53,868 bases of DNA from Candidatus Hermodarchaeum yapensis (GTDB taxonomy: Archaea; Asgardarchaeota; Hermodarchaeia; Hermodarchaeales; Hermodarchaeaceae): contig JAEOSK010000001.1 in assembly GCA_016840405.1 (NCBI GenBank), forward strand, positions 104,952-158,819, written 5' to 3'. Under the pieces are notes generated by a model, which saw only the letters and a program-made list of their open reading frames with translations, was not told the origin of the DNA and made no database searches. Numbering within the stretch: the first letter of the stretch is position 1; every line of letters begins with the position of its first letter. Positions 1 to 9,800 of the stretch are shown piece after piece. A program made the position numbers and the translations under genes.

Positions 1-1461
1 ATCGCAAAATCACTAGGGTTAAAAGATGAAACAGTTCGTAGCCTTTTGCGAAGTCTTCGCCAAAGGAAACTCATCGAGGATAAAGAAACAACTCGTATCG
101 AATTCTACCAATTAACGCCCGAAGGGCAACACTTCGCCACAAAGGGGCTTCCAGAAATACGGTTAGTAAAGTTACTTGCCAAACAAGGCGATGAGGGTTC
201 TGTTGAATCCATTGCAAAGGAGAAGGTGCTTAAACCATCAGAACAAACATTAGCCCTGGGGTGGGCTCGTCAAAATAAGTGGATTTCAGTTTCAGAACGC
301 GATGGTCACACTTGGATGAAACTGATGTCAAATGCTACAGAAGCTATCAAACAGCATCCACTCCAACTTGCCCTGGAATCGGCTGAGGAGTCAGGTTTAC
401 TTCAGCTAGATGATGTAAAATTCGAAAAGAAGGACCTTAGAAGGATTCAAAACACTTTACGTAAACGAAAGTTAGCTGAACTCGTTTCCCGCCAAACAAT
501 TACAGTATCCATCACATCAAAGGGACATCAAGCACTTAAAGCAGCACTAACTGATGAAGAACTAATCCGCGATTTATCTCCTGATTTACTGAAATCAGAA
601 TCCTGGAAAGACCAAGACTTCATGCCCTATAACCTCCGTGCCCCAACCTCACCCTTATATCCTGGGAAAAAACATCCCTTTGTAGAATTCATCGATCGAT
701 TGAAACGCGTTCTTATTGGACTTGGTTTTCAAGAGGCAAAAGGACCTCTTGTTGAGATAGAGTTCTGGAATAATGATGCACTCTTTATGCCACAAGACCA
801 TGTGGCCCGTGAGGTCCATGATGCCTATCAAATCAAAACACCAAAAGGACCTGGTCGAATAATTGATGAGTCCGCTCTAAAACGCGTTGCCAAAACGCAT
901 GAAAATGGTTGGACAACTGGCTCTACTGGTTGGCGTTATCCCTATAGCTTCGACATCGCCCGCCGGCTCGTTATGCGAAGTCAAACCACATCGGTTTCGA
1001 TGCGTTTCCTGTCTAAACACAAGAAACCTCCAATAACCATGTTTAGTATTGATCGGAATTTCCGCCCCGAGAAATTTGACGCAACCCACTCTGCAGAGTT
1101 CATTCAAATTGAAGGGATTATTGGTAGTAAAGATCTAACTCTGCGCGATTTGATGGGTTATATCAAAGCAATTGCAAAAGGAGTAGGCGTTGAAAAATTA
1201 AAATTCAAACCCGGGTTCTTCCCTTTCACCGAACCATCTGTTGAAAGCTTCATATTTATTCCAGAGCTTGGATGGAGAGAATTTGGTGGTAGTGGAATTT
1301 TCCGACCAGAAGTCACCCTCCCCTTCGGTATTGACTTTCCAGTTCTAGCTTGGGGACTTGGTGCCGATCGTTTAGCCATGGCCGCTTTGGGAATTGGTGA
1401 TATTCGTGAGCTAGCAACCCGAAACCTCGGACAGCTTCGCAAAGCCTCAATGAGATTCTAA
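1..1461 (+). CDS. pheS: Phenylalanyl-tRNA synthetase alpha subunit (5' end cut by window)
   Basis: Catalytic subunit of the cytoplasmic alpha2beta2 enzyme that charges tRNA-Phe. The reading frame is open from base 1, so the gene starts upstream of the window; a TTG at 46 is only an internal codon. The first 190 or so codons hold winged-helix-like repeats typical of archaeal and eukaryotic PheS. The class II core follows from about 640, with the motif 2 region RNFRPEKFDATHSAEF near 1053-1100 and the motif 3 Arg in GADRLAM near 1360. TGSTGWRYPYSFD near 910-950 is the tRNA/ATP-side signature of this family. The stop at 1459-1461 lies 13 bases before the pheT ATG, so the two are co-transcribed. 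Confidence 0.96.
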   Translation: MAKSLGLKDETVRSLLRSLRQRKLIEDKETTRIEFYQLTPEGQHFATKGLPEIRLVKLLAKQGDEGSVESIAKEKVLKPSEQTLALGWARQNKWISVSERDGHTWMKLMSNATEAIKQHPLQLALESAEESGLLQLDDVKFEKKDLRRIQNTLRKRKLAELVSRQTITVSITSKGHQALKAALTDEELIRDLSPDLLKSESWKDQDFMPYNLRAPTSPLYPGKKHPFVEFIDRLKRVLIGLGFQEAKGPLVEIEFWNNDALFMPQDHVAREVHDAYQIKTPKGPGRIIDESALKRVAKTHENGWTTGSTGWRYPYSFDIARRLVMRSQTTSVSMRFLSKHKKPPITMFSIDRNFRPEKFDATHSAEFIQIEGIIGSKDLTLRDLMGYIKAIAKGVGVEKLKFKPGFFPFTEPSVESFIFIPELGWREFGGSGIFRPEVTLPFGIDFPVLAWGLGADRLAMAALGIGDIRELATRNLGQLRKASMRF

Positions 1462-1474
1462 GGAAGTGGATGTT

Positions 1475-3133
1475 ATGAACGTAGATGTTAGACTATCGGA
1501 TCTCCTTACACTTGTTGGCCGTGACTTGTCTGAAGAAGAATTGGTAGAAAGCCTCTTCTTACTCAAGTGTGAAATTGATAGTATATCCAATGGCATCGTG
1601 ACAATTGAAGTAAATCCTGATCGCGTGGATTTGCTCTCTGTAGAAGGCATTGCAAGGGCACTTCGTGGGTTCCTAGAAATTGAAACTGGAGCACCAAACT
1701 ATTCAATTCGAAAATCTGATTGGCAGGCCATTGTGGACCCATCGGTCAAAGAAGTCCGACCGTTTCTAGCCTGTGGAATCGTCAAAGGTCTCCAATTAGA
1801 TGACGACCTTATTGCAGAATTCATGCAACTGCAAGAACGCCTTACGGGAACCTTTGGTCGAAATCGAAAAAGAACAAGCATCGGACTGTATGTCCTGGAT
1901 CTCATTACTCCCCCTGTTCATTATCGAACTGAGTCCCCGGATGATATCAAGTTTGTACCTCTTGAATATTATACTCCACTAACTGCCAGGCAAATACTTA
2001 GCCAACATCCCAAGGGGCAAGAGTTTGGCAAAATCATCAAAGACTTTCCCAAATATCCAATTCTTGTTGATGCAGAGAACAAAGTCCTGAGCTTACCTCC
2101 TGTAATAAATAGCAATGATCTGGGACGACTTGTAGAGGATACAAAAGATGTCTTCGTTGAAGTAACAGGAACGCATAAGCTGACGACGCTTCAAACTTTG
2201 AATATAATGATAACGGCCCTAGCGGAGAGGGGCGGGATAATTGAAGATGTCGAAGTTGTGTATACCAAAGGGAGTGAACGACTCCCTGATCTTACATTCC
2301 AACAGCGTGACGTATCTCTGAATTATATTAACAAAATCGTCGGTTATGACTTTGACGATTCTGCAGTAATGAAAGCCCTTGGTCGAATGCGAATGGATTC
2401 CTCCGTTCGTGGCGATACGGTTCAAGTAAAAATACCTGCATATCGGATGGATATTCTTCATGATGTTGACATCGTTGAAGATGTAGCGATAGGCTATGGA
2501 TATGATCGCTTCGAATCAACAACTCCTCAGTTAATGACGCTTGGCAGGGAGTTACCTCTCACAACCCTGTTGCGTACAATTCGTGACCTGATGGTAGGAC
2601 TCGCTTACCAAGAAATTCACAATTATGTCTTAACTAATACCCGTGTTCTTTTCGAAAAGATGAATCGTCCCATGAAAGAGGTTGTAGAGATTGCCAATCC
2701 AAAGTCAATGGAGTATCACCTGGCGCGGAACGCCTTGCTCCCTGGATTACTAGCATTTTTGGGAGATAACACTGCCCAAGAATTACCACATAACATCTTC
2801 GAAGTCGGTGATGTAGTCACCTTAGACGCTAATGCAGAAACCTGCACGCGCTCAACTCCCCATCTTGCTGCTGCTTCAGTAAATTCACGCGTTGATATCA
2901 CTGTATTGAAGGCTAAACTTATGACATTATTAGGGAATTTAGGGCTGTCTGCTACAGTTCGCAAAACCTCCAACGTATCCTTCATCAAGGGACGGGTCGC
3001 AAACCTCTTCATTGAGGGGACCCATGTGGGCATAATGGGTGAAATTCATCCGGCAGTACTGAAGAATTACGGCATTGAAGCACCCTGTGTTGCCTTTGAG
3101 CTGGAAATCCTTGCGGATTGGATTATCCAATAA
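1475..3133 (+). CDS. pheT: Phenylalanyl-tRNA synthetase beta subunit, archaeal type
   Basis: Beta subunit of PheRS, with the B3/B4 editing domain, a B5 domain and a catalytic-like fold that lacks activity in the family. Length (552 aa) fits the short archaeal/eukaryotic form. The first residues, MNVDVRLSDLLTLVG, match the family start. I chose the ATG at 1475, five bases after AGGAAGTGG, over an in-frame GTG at 1466. EVNPDRVDLLSVEGIARAL near 1608-1660 is the conserved N-terminal signature. VVEIANPKS near 2680 and GEIHPAVLKNYGIE near 3040 belong to the core. It forms an operon with pheS. Confidence 0.95.
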   Translation: MNVDVRLSDLLTLVGRDLSEEELVESLFLLKCEIDSISNGIVTIEVNPDRVDLLSVEGIARALRGFLEIETGAPNYSIRKSDWQAIVDPSVKEVRPFLACGIVKGLQLDDDLIAEFMQLQERLTGTFGRNRKRTSIGLYVLDLITPPVHYRTESPDDIKFVPLEYYTPLTARQILSQHPKGQEFGKIIKDFPKYPILVDAENKVLSLPPVINSNDLGRLVEDTKDVFVEVTGTHKLTTLQTLNIMITALAERGGIIEDVEVVYTKGSERLPDLTFQQRDVSLNYINKIVGYDFDDSAVMKALGRMRMDSSVRGDTVQVKIPAYRMDILHDVDIVEDVAIGYGYDRFESTTPQLMTLGRELPLTTLLRTIRDLMVGLAYQEIHNYVLTNTRVLFEKMNRPMKEVVEIANPKSMEYHLARNALLPGLLAFLGDNTAQELPHNIFEVGDVVTLDANAETCTRSTPHLAAASVNSRVDITVLKAKLMTLLGNLGLSATVRKTSNVSFIKGRVANLFIEGTHVGIMGEIHPAVLKNYGIEAPCVAFELEILADWIIQ

Positions 3134-3249
3134 TACTTCTACTATGCATGCCATTAAGGTTATATTGCTTGATATCTACTGTAATCGAGGGCTTCACAGG
3201 TCCTTAGCAGATTGCCTAATGGTTACTGCTCGTACACGGTAACACATAC

Positions 3250-4077
3250 GTGGTGAAAACATTGGGTAAACACACAAATCTTCTATCTCGGCTTCTCCAA
3301 CTCACTGCGTTGATTTTCTTCATCTTTGCAATATATCGGCTCTACCGGTACTTCACCGGCTGGTTAAATTCACCTGATTACATGATTTATGCGATTTTCG
3401 CTGCTGCAATTGTCGGTGTTAGTATACTCATCTTTGATGATGTCTTCAAACCAGGAACTGATTTTGTAGGCTGGGCATTTCTCTTCGGTGTTGGTGTCTT
3501 TTCACTGCTGACTGGAGTCATTTTCACCTTCAATCCAGCTTTCATAACCAATAATCCATTTACGGGGATTTGGCTACGCGCGTTCTTTTTCCTTATCATG
3601 GGAATAATCGTTATTATTGAATCGTTTCTCGTCCGACGTGAAGTCGTTAAAACTGATCATGGGCTGGTTGCTGATACCGTGGGACCCGTAATCCTCAAAT
3701 TCGCAGCAACCTTTGGCCTTGCTTGGGGCAGTTATCAAATGGCCTGGGTTCTCGTACCATATCTACGCCTTGTACCTCTCACTAGCATGATGCCCCTTTT
3801 CCTCTCTGGACTGGGATTTATCTTTGTTAGCGTGGTACTCTTAGGTTATGTAGAATCCCAAAACCGACAACCCCATTTCCGCTATCGCCGGTTCCCCTTA
3901 CTGATGAGCTTCCTTCTCCTTCTAATGATATTTCCCGTTACAACCTTCTACATAGTAGTGTTCGTAGAATTTACCAATTACGAGCTCTTATTCAACGCTA
4001 TCATGGGTTTGGTGGTTAATCTCACCATTCTAAGCACATCATTGTACATTGTGTATCATCCGACCAAAGCGCGCTAG
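3250..4077 (+). CDS. Multi-pass membrane protein of unknown function
   Basis: I do not recognise a family. The 275-residue product is strongly hydrophobic with about eight predicted membrane spans and short polar loops. A basic segment (RRYFTGW-type and RRRFPLL-type loops) suggests positive-inside orientation. No zinc ribbon, P-loop or protease motif is visible. GTG codons at 3250 and 3253 are both possible starts and no clear Shine-Dalgarno motif separates them. It stands alone, 116 bases after pheT, and converges with the THEP1 gene on the opposite strand. Confidence 0.7.
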   Translation: MVKTLGKHTNLLSRLLQLTALIFFIFAIYRLYRYFTGWLNSPDYMIYAIFAAAIVGVSILIFDDVFKPGTDFVGWAFLFGVGVFSLLTGVIFTFNPAFITNNPFTGIWLRAFFFLIMGIIVIIESFLVRREVVKTDHGLVADTVGPVILKFAATFGLAWGSYQMAWVLVPYLRLVPLTSMMPLFLSGLGFIFVSVVLLGYVESQNRQPHFRYRRFPLLMSFLLLLMIFPVTTFYIVVFVEFTNYELLFNAIMGLVVNLTILSTSLYIVYHPTKAR

Positions 4078-4096
4078 CTTTGGTCTCTACCATTTT

Positions 4097-4633
4097 TTAA
4101 AGACCCAAAAGGGTACAAGCCTGCTGATAGACGGTAGTCCGTACTTCTGGGGTCAATGTTAGAATGGTAACATCATTTCGGTTCTTTATCTGATTCACAA
4201 AATGTGTTTTCAGTTTCAATCCTATTGTCCCTAACACGGGCTTAGGTGAATCGAATGCCATAATGACCACGCGCTGAAATTCGGGAACTGCTAATTCCAT
4301 TTTCCCAATTTCATCAATTACTATGAGCTCTGTTGAAGTTGTTGCATAATCTATTGCGGTGACTCCGACTTCTCGGATGGCATTGAGATCGACTCCATAG
4401 CGACCAACTTTCACAGGACTGGAAATATCAACAGCTGCCATAACCTGTTCCGCCCCAGTAGCTATGTCACAGATCAGAAACCCTCCTCGCCTTCCTGAAT
4501 CTAACCGGAACTCAGGTGTGCTAATTCCTCCCACTTTCAAACCTTCCTGTTTTGCCCTGTCAACAACGCGGTTTACTAATGTACTTTTTCCGCAGCCTGG
4601 AAAGCCTGTAATGAGGAGGTTAACCTTAAGCAA
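4097..4633 (-). CDS. THEP1-family nucleoside-triphosphatase
   Basis: P-loop NTPase of the THEP1 family, which hydrolyses ATP, GTP and other NTPs in vitro; the cellular role is not settled. Walker A is GFPGCGKST at residues 9-17 and Walker B is LIVIDEIGKME near residue 103. Length (178 aa) equals the usual family length. It starts with ATG two bases after the stop of the upstream dUTPase-like gene, so the two are co-transcribed, and an NTP-hydrolysis or nucleotide-pool role would fit that neighbour. Confidence 0.9.
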   Translation of the reverse strand: MLKVNLLITGFPGCGKSTLVNRVVDRAKQEGLKVGGISTPEFRLDSGRRGGFLICDIATGAEQVMAAVDISSPVKVGRYGVDLNAIREVGVTAIDYATTSTELIVIDEIGKMELAVPEFQRVVIMAFDSPKPVLGTIGLKLKTHFVNQIKNRNDVTILTLTPEVRTTVYQQACTLLGL

Positions 4634-4635
4634 GA

Positions 4636-5136
4636 TTAGGCTTCACCCTGATAAACACCTTCATAGGGTTGAGTTTCCTGCATTAATTGGAAAAAGACAA
4701 GGTGGAGAAGTCGGGCATTTGGTTTGACAAAAAAGCCATTTGGATTATACACAGTTAGTAATCCACGAGAACGTCCTTCATATCCTGCGTCCCAAACGGC
4801 TGATTCAATTGAAACACCGGAACGGAGAAGCGATGACCTCGGACGCCCAATAGCGATTATGTTGGCTGGAATTCGAACGATTTCGTTATAGGTCACAAGG
4901 TAGGTTCCAGGTTGAAGATTGTACCATCCTTGCTTTAGTTGGACTTCTTCATAATTGGGAATATGACGCTCTTTGTTAGAGAAATCAATAGTTCCAGCTT
5001 CCTTGTAGGTATAGAGTTTTTGAAGTGTCAGTTCCACGCCATTAGGAGAGACTTGGATATTTTGGTCAACCATTTTTGTAATTAGCTTGTGCTTAGAAAT
5101 CAGCTCAAGAATGGTCTTACGATCTAATACTACCAA
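4636..5136 (-). CDS. dUTPase / dCTP deaminase family protein
   Basis: Member of the trimeric dCTP deaminase/dUTPase superfamily, which keeps dUTP low by hydrolysing dUTP to dUMP or deaminating dCTP. The core motifs are visible: GRPRSSLLRSGVSIES near residues 97-112, AVWDAGYEGRS near 113-123, and a C-terminal YEGVYQGE of the kind that closes over the nucleotide. The sequence is closest in memory to the archaeal proteins annotated as dUTP diphosphatase, but dCTP deaminase activity cannot be excluded from motifs. Start is TTG at 5136, preceded by AGGTGG about nine bases upstream. It is the first gene of a two-gene operon with THEP1. Confidence 0.85.
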   Translation of the reverse strand: MVVLDRKTILELISKHKLITKMVDQNIQVSPNGVELTLQKLYTYKEAGTIDFSNKERHIPNYEEVQLKQGWYNLQPGTYLVTYNEIVRIPANIIAIGRPRSSLLRSGVSIESAVWDAGYEGRSRGLLTVYNPNGFFVKPNARLLHLVFFQLMQETQPYEGVYQGEA

Positions 5137-5267
5137 ATTTGAAGCCCACCTAGTACATGGATGAAGTGTTGAACCCTTTAAGGTGTCTGGTGTAACTCAG
5201 GGACTGAGGTTGTTGAAAGGTCTCGGACGGAAAGCCTTTTCCTGAGGTCTTGATAAGATGTGGTTTT

Positions 5268-5783
5268 ATGGGGGAACCTGATAGGTCACCGAAAATTACT
5301 CAGAAGCAATCAATTATTTGCTGTCCAGTTTGTGGACAAGACTTGGTTGAACTTCCCTTAGAGCAAATTGAAAAATGTCCGAACTGTGCATTCAACCTAG
5401 CTCTTGTTCAATCACCTCACGAATCTCCAACCAAACCTCCTATCCAGGTAGTTGTTCCTCGTTTTGCTTATCTGCTATTAGTAATTCAAGCAATTGTTGC
5501 AGCAATCATTGGGCTGTTGTTTCTTTTCTTTGCTAGTCCCTACTACTTTGGAATGCACTTAATATTTGCATTAATTCAGTTCCCTTCAGTTCTCATCATT
5601 GCACTTTTTCTAATTGTGCTTCGTTTCCCAAATATTGCCTTCATTGCAAGAATTGGTCTGATTATTTTCAGTATTGTCACTCTTCCTCTAGGTCTTTTTG
5701 CCTTCACTGCAGCTTTTTCCATCTCAGCTCCTCGACAACAACCCATAAAACAGCACAACAGTGGAGGGACCAATGGTGGCTGA
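5268..5783 (+). CDS. Small zinc-ribbon membrane protein
   Basis: Unrecognised protein of 171 residues. An N-terminal treble-clef-type ribbon has CPVCG near residue 20 and CPNC near residue 39, followed after a proline-rich linker by three or four membrane spans. The C-terminus is short, polar and Gly/Asn-rich. A TTG at 5250 is an upstream alternative start, but its ribosome site would be too close; I prefer the ATG at 5268. The 3' end overlaps the next gene by 11 bases, and both proteins share a ribbon-plus-membrane design, so they are probably co-translated and may work together. Confidence 0.7.
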   Translation: MGEPDRSPKITQKQSIICCPVCGQDLVELPLEQIEKCPNCAFNLALVQSPHESPTKPPIQVVVPRFAYLLLVIQAIVAAIIGLLFLFFASPYYFGMHLIFALIQFPSVLIIALFLIVLRFPNIAFIARIGLIIFSIVTLPLGLFAFTAAFSISAPRQQPIKQHNSGGTNGG

Positions 5784-6606
5784 ACGAAGGTATCCCACTC
5801 GATTTTGTCCCTACTGTGCAACCGAAATAACGACGCCTACTAAATATTGTGTAACCTGCGGTGTAGAAATTACATGGTCAATAAGAGAGGCGCAGGCCCC
5901 TCCATATCCCTGGTCACCCAGAACAACATATGTCATCACAATTATTACATATGGATTATTTTTCGTCCTGACATTCGCGCTACTTTTTTACTATCTTATC
6001 TTCTTTGGTATCCCACTCTATCTACTTGACACTATCTTAATCACAGATCCCTTCTTTACAATCATACTCACTTTAGGCGAAGTTACCTTCTTCCTGATTC
6101 CCTTTGCCATTGTAAAGAGATTGAAAGTCAGACGAGAGAAACTTGGCCTCTTTTCTGGGGGCATCAGGAACCTATCAAAAGATATTATATTGGGACTAGG
6201 CGTGGGCGTAGTTTTGGCTCCGCTAATCTTGCTCCTTGATCTGTATGAACTCCTTGCACCTGGAGCTGGTCCACCACCAACTCCCCCGACCCCCGTTGAC
6301 CTGTTCTGGATGGGAATGCTGTGTCTTTCTGTGATTCTTATTATTGCACCCGCTGAAGAAGTGCTCTTTCGCGGGTTTATCCAAAACTCCCTAGATGCTC
6401 ATTATGGTCGAATTGGAGGGCTCCTTGTATCCTCCATTATTTTCGGACTGGCTCATCTCAACCCGTTTATTGGTGTCTTTCAAACAGTTGGAAGCATATT
6501 CCTCGGATTGCTATTCCAATGGCGAGGACGCCGTCTTGCCAGTCCAATTGTCGCTCATGCAACCTATGATTGCTTGATAATAATCTTGGATGCCTTCCTT
6601 ATCTAA
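5773..6606 (+). CDS. CPBP-family intramembrane metalloprotease with N-terminal zinc ribbon
   Basis: Putative glutamic-type intramembrane protease of the CPBP (CAAX protease/Abi) family. The N-terminus carries a ribbon, FCPYC near residue 12 and CVTCG near residue 31, which is not part of the core domain. About seven or eight membrane spans follow. Catalytic motifs are EEVLFRGF (EExxxR) near residue 197, FGLAHLNP near 227 and HATYD near 264. ATG 5773 has GGAGGG five bases upstream, better than the GTG at 5761. The substrate is unknown. The gene ends six bases before a miniature insertion element. Confidence 0.88.
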   Translation: MVAERRYPTRFCPYCATEITTPTKYCVTCGVEITWSIREAQAPPYPWSPRTTYVITIITYGLFFVLTFALLFYYLIFFGIPLYLLDTILITDPFFTIILTLGEVTFFLIPFAIVKRLKVRREKLGLFSGGIRNLSKDIILGLGVGVVLAPLILLLDLYELLAPGAGPPPTPPTPVDLFWMGMLCLSVILIIAPAEEVLFRGFIQNSLDAHYGRIGGLLVSSIIFGLAHLNPFIGVFQTVGSIFLGLLFQWRGRRLASPIVAHATYDCLIIILDAFLI

Positions 6607-6611
6607 ACCTC

Positions 6612-6821
6612 GAAAAGCTCCCGTTCGTCAGGCTGGGGACCACTCGCGGTGTTTAAATAAGTTTCTTGGCATCTAGATGTGAGGTCCTAGTCTGCGGTCC
6701 GAGAACCAAGGACATCTGACCGGGCAACATCGCCGGAACGGCGAGTAGAGCCTGTGGACCAGTCGGCAGGAGCCGATGGCATGAAGCAGGAAGCTCACAC
6801 AATCAGATGTGGGCAGTTCAC
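6612..6821 (+). mobile_element. Miniature TnpB-derived element (MITE), copy 1
   Basis: A 210 bp element with no coding capacity, whose two ends match the TnpB elements at 34.2 and 36.1 kb. The left end (6612-6660) aligns with 36108-36156, including the CCC...GGGG hairpin and a terminal TTAAATA/TTCAAATA. The right end (6728-6821) aligns with 35340-35433 and ends in the same GTTCAC. Three right-end hairpins have different bases but keep their pairing. It sits between the stop codons of two convergent genes, a neutral landing place. It was probably moved in trans by an IS200/IS605-type TnpA that is not in this window. Confidence 0.75.
6728..6821 (+). ncRNA. Candidate right-end (omega-type) RNA scaffold of miniature element 1
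   Basis: Three successive hairpins: TCGCCG-gaa-CGGCGA (6730-6744), TCGGC-agga-GCCGA (6763-6776) and a CTCACA/TGTGGG stem ending at 6814, followed by AGTTCAC. The order and spacing match the right ends of the two TnpB elements, where the same stems are built from other bases. In TnpB systems the RNA made from the right end carries the guide from sequence just past the element, here CTAACGAAGACTCG. Transcription is not shown by the sequence. Confidence 0.5.
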
Positions 6822-6839
6822 CTAACGAAGACTCGTGCC

Positions 6840-9800
6840 TTAAAAAAGGGTGAGAAATGGGTTTCCACATAGACTGTAACTTAACCAGCTATGGAGAGGG
6901 GGACCTGTACTGGCTAGTTTTCGTCGTGTGTGGAGCATGGCAACAGCAATGGGATCCCCTCCATATAGCTGTCTAATCAGGTTTTGAGTAAAGGTGGGTT
7001 GTAACTTATGTTCTGGACGCCATCGTGTGAATACAATCGAGGGAGATCCAGCAGTGACGAGATGTCGTAGAAAACCAGCTAAACTCATTCCATTCTCCAT
7101 GGGATCTATCCGCATCGAATCATCAAGCACAAGAATAGGTGCACCTTTGAATAGAGTTGTGACCCCGATTTCAATCACTCGAAGACTATCCGGGTGTTGT
7201 AGTGGGATTTCGCCTTTACGATGGTGAAGGGTTGTGGGAGTTGAGAAAAAAAGAAGTGATCGGGGCTGCTCAAGGTTACTGGATAGCAAAGTCCGAGTAA
7301 AATCACTTCCAAAAAGAACAATTGGCTCAGTGATACCTTGGCGCGTGGGAACCGAGTCAAGAAATGACTTGGCAATTGCTTCAGCCACTGCTCTACGCGA
7401 AGCCTGCTCTTCTGCACCTGAATAGACACCTAGTACAACTGAAGGCATTGTAGTCTGGGCTAATGCTTTAGTCTTTAACGTGCTTTCGAAAAATTGGAAA
7501 TCCGGAGCCCATGCCATAGGATACTTGAGACCCCAGTATTCTTTTCCATCAAATACGAGTTCGAAGGGTACATTATTGAGAAATCCATCTGTGATGAATT
7601 GAAGAAATCCATAATTGTGGCTTTGGAGTTCCCGTTCAAGCCGACTCGGAATCAAACCGCGATATAGAAAGGATGCGATGTCTCTTAGATCCGCGATAGG
7701 AGGTAGTTCTTGAGTATTTTTGATTCCTTGGAGTGATTGTACAACTGAGGCTAAATCCGGTGAGATGGGTAAAGTATGGATACCGTGTCGACCGACATGG
7801 TCTAATGTAGTGACAATAATTCGTTGTTTTTCAAGTAGCACGTCATAGTTAATTAGAATCCACCGGCGGTCGGTAGGCATGAGGGTCATGAGTTTTTGTG
7901 GCATCTTATAATCTGAAGGCAACATCCCTCTTCCTGGGTCTGGACACGCTGCAGCGATTACGTTACGGTTGACATTCATTTTCTCCAATGATTCGACTAA
8001 TTCAGTTCTAAGTGCCTTCCGACGGGATTTGTACTCTTCTTGGAGGAGACTTTTTGGAGGTAAATGTGCGAGTTGCTGTCGCAGACCGCTTATTTGTGTG
8101 AGAAGATTAGTTTCTTCTTGTAGTAATTTTGGTAAATCCACACAACGTTCATACCCGAGATTATCGGATAGATAAGGATGCAATTTAGCGATTTTACGAG
8201 GGCTAGACCAATCAATCACCTTGTCTACAATCATTCGATCATTCTGTTTATGATAGTAATGTGTAGCAATCAGGATTGCTTCTTCTAAGGCATGTTGCAT
8301 TTGGTTCCACGCAAGAGGAAGATTTTCAATGTTGAAGTCAGTGGGAATATCAAGTTCTTCACCAATTGAAATTGCCTGCTCAATTAGCTTCAGGATGTCT
8401 GATATTCCAGCAGAATCAACCAGTAAATTCGCCTGTCGCAAAAGGGTTTGAAAATACTCTTCACGGTATTCGGCTTCGCTGAAAATGCTTGCTGCCTTTT
8501 CATAATATTCCAAGGCTTTTGCTGAATCTTCTGCTTCAACTAAAGGCGCTAATTCAAAGTATAATCGACCCTGAAATTTTTCCTCAGTGGATGGTTTAAG
8601 TGTCAAAAGAGAACCTTTGAGCGCATCTTTACGTAGGCTGGGTTTTTCGAGATTACGATAAGCCTCAGCCAATTGATAATATGCTTCACTTGTGTCAAAG
8701 CTGGGCTCAGCTTTAAACTCTTTAATCGCTTGACTTAGATACTGCGCAGCTTCCGTATACTCGGCATTTCGCATCAAAACCAATCCAAGATTAATCGCAG
8801 CCTCTGCACGAAGCTCCATTGGGAGTTGTTCATCATGAATGGCTTGTTCCAATATGCCTTTGACCTGCTCTGGTGCCTGAGCCTCTAAAGTTAGTTGTGT
8901 AAGACTGACCATCAGAGATGTGGCTAATAGAGTTCTTCCCTGAGCATTCGCTTCTTTTGCAGCTTTTTGTAAAAGCGGAAGGTCCTCTTCAAGTCGTTGG
9001 GTCCTTCGGGAAGCATTAAGCAATAAACGGTATCCCCGAATTTCCATCTTTTCTTCAGGATGATCTTTTAGCAACAAAAGAGCCATTTTGCTTTGTTCTA
9101 TCGCTTCTGGATATCGTTCAAGTTGATAGAAGGTTTCACCTACTTCGATGTATATTTCTGCTTCTTCTTTCTGGCGTTTATGTTCTTGATAATAGCGAAT
9201 AGCTTGTGTAAATTCCTGTTCCGATTGCTTATCTTTTCCAAGGCGTAGAAGTGCTTTTCCTTTCGAAATGCGCGCGTGAATATTTCTAGCTTGTTCGCCT
9301 AATTGTGAGAATATCTCAATGGCTTTGTCAAATAGACGGAGTGCTCTCACATCCTGAACCAAGCGCTCTAAGATTTGAGCCACTATCAGTGCACTTTCTG
9401 CAAAGGCTATAGACGCTTTTTGGTTTTGGAAAAATTGGAGCGCTGCCTCGCCATGGGGGAGTGCCTGTTCTGGTTGATCTTTTTCCAATAAAAGACGTGC
9501 TGTGTGAAATTCGCATAAGGAGAGGCCTGTTTCATCATTGGCCTTTGAAAACACAGTTCGAGCTTGTTCGATGTGTTCTTCTGCCTTGTCCAGGTTTCCC
9601 TCAGCTTGGTAAATGCGTGCTACTCCAAGAAGTGCATGAGCCCTTGGTGTCGGTTTTCCTGCTGTTCCCCATAATTCGATTAGTTGTCTTAGGACCCTTT
9701 CTGCGTCATCGTACGCAGCAAGCTTGTGAAGGATACTAGCATATTCTGTAAGCGCTTTACCACGAAGTTCCACGTCATCTATTTGTTCAGTCATTTTGAC

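Noticed and set aside
5150..5250. C/D-like or structured RNA upstream of the zinc-ribbon gene
   Set aside because: Stems are short and no convincing box motifs are present.
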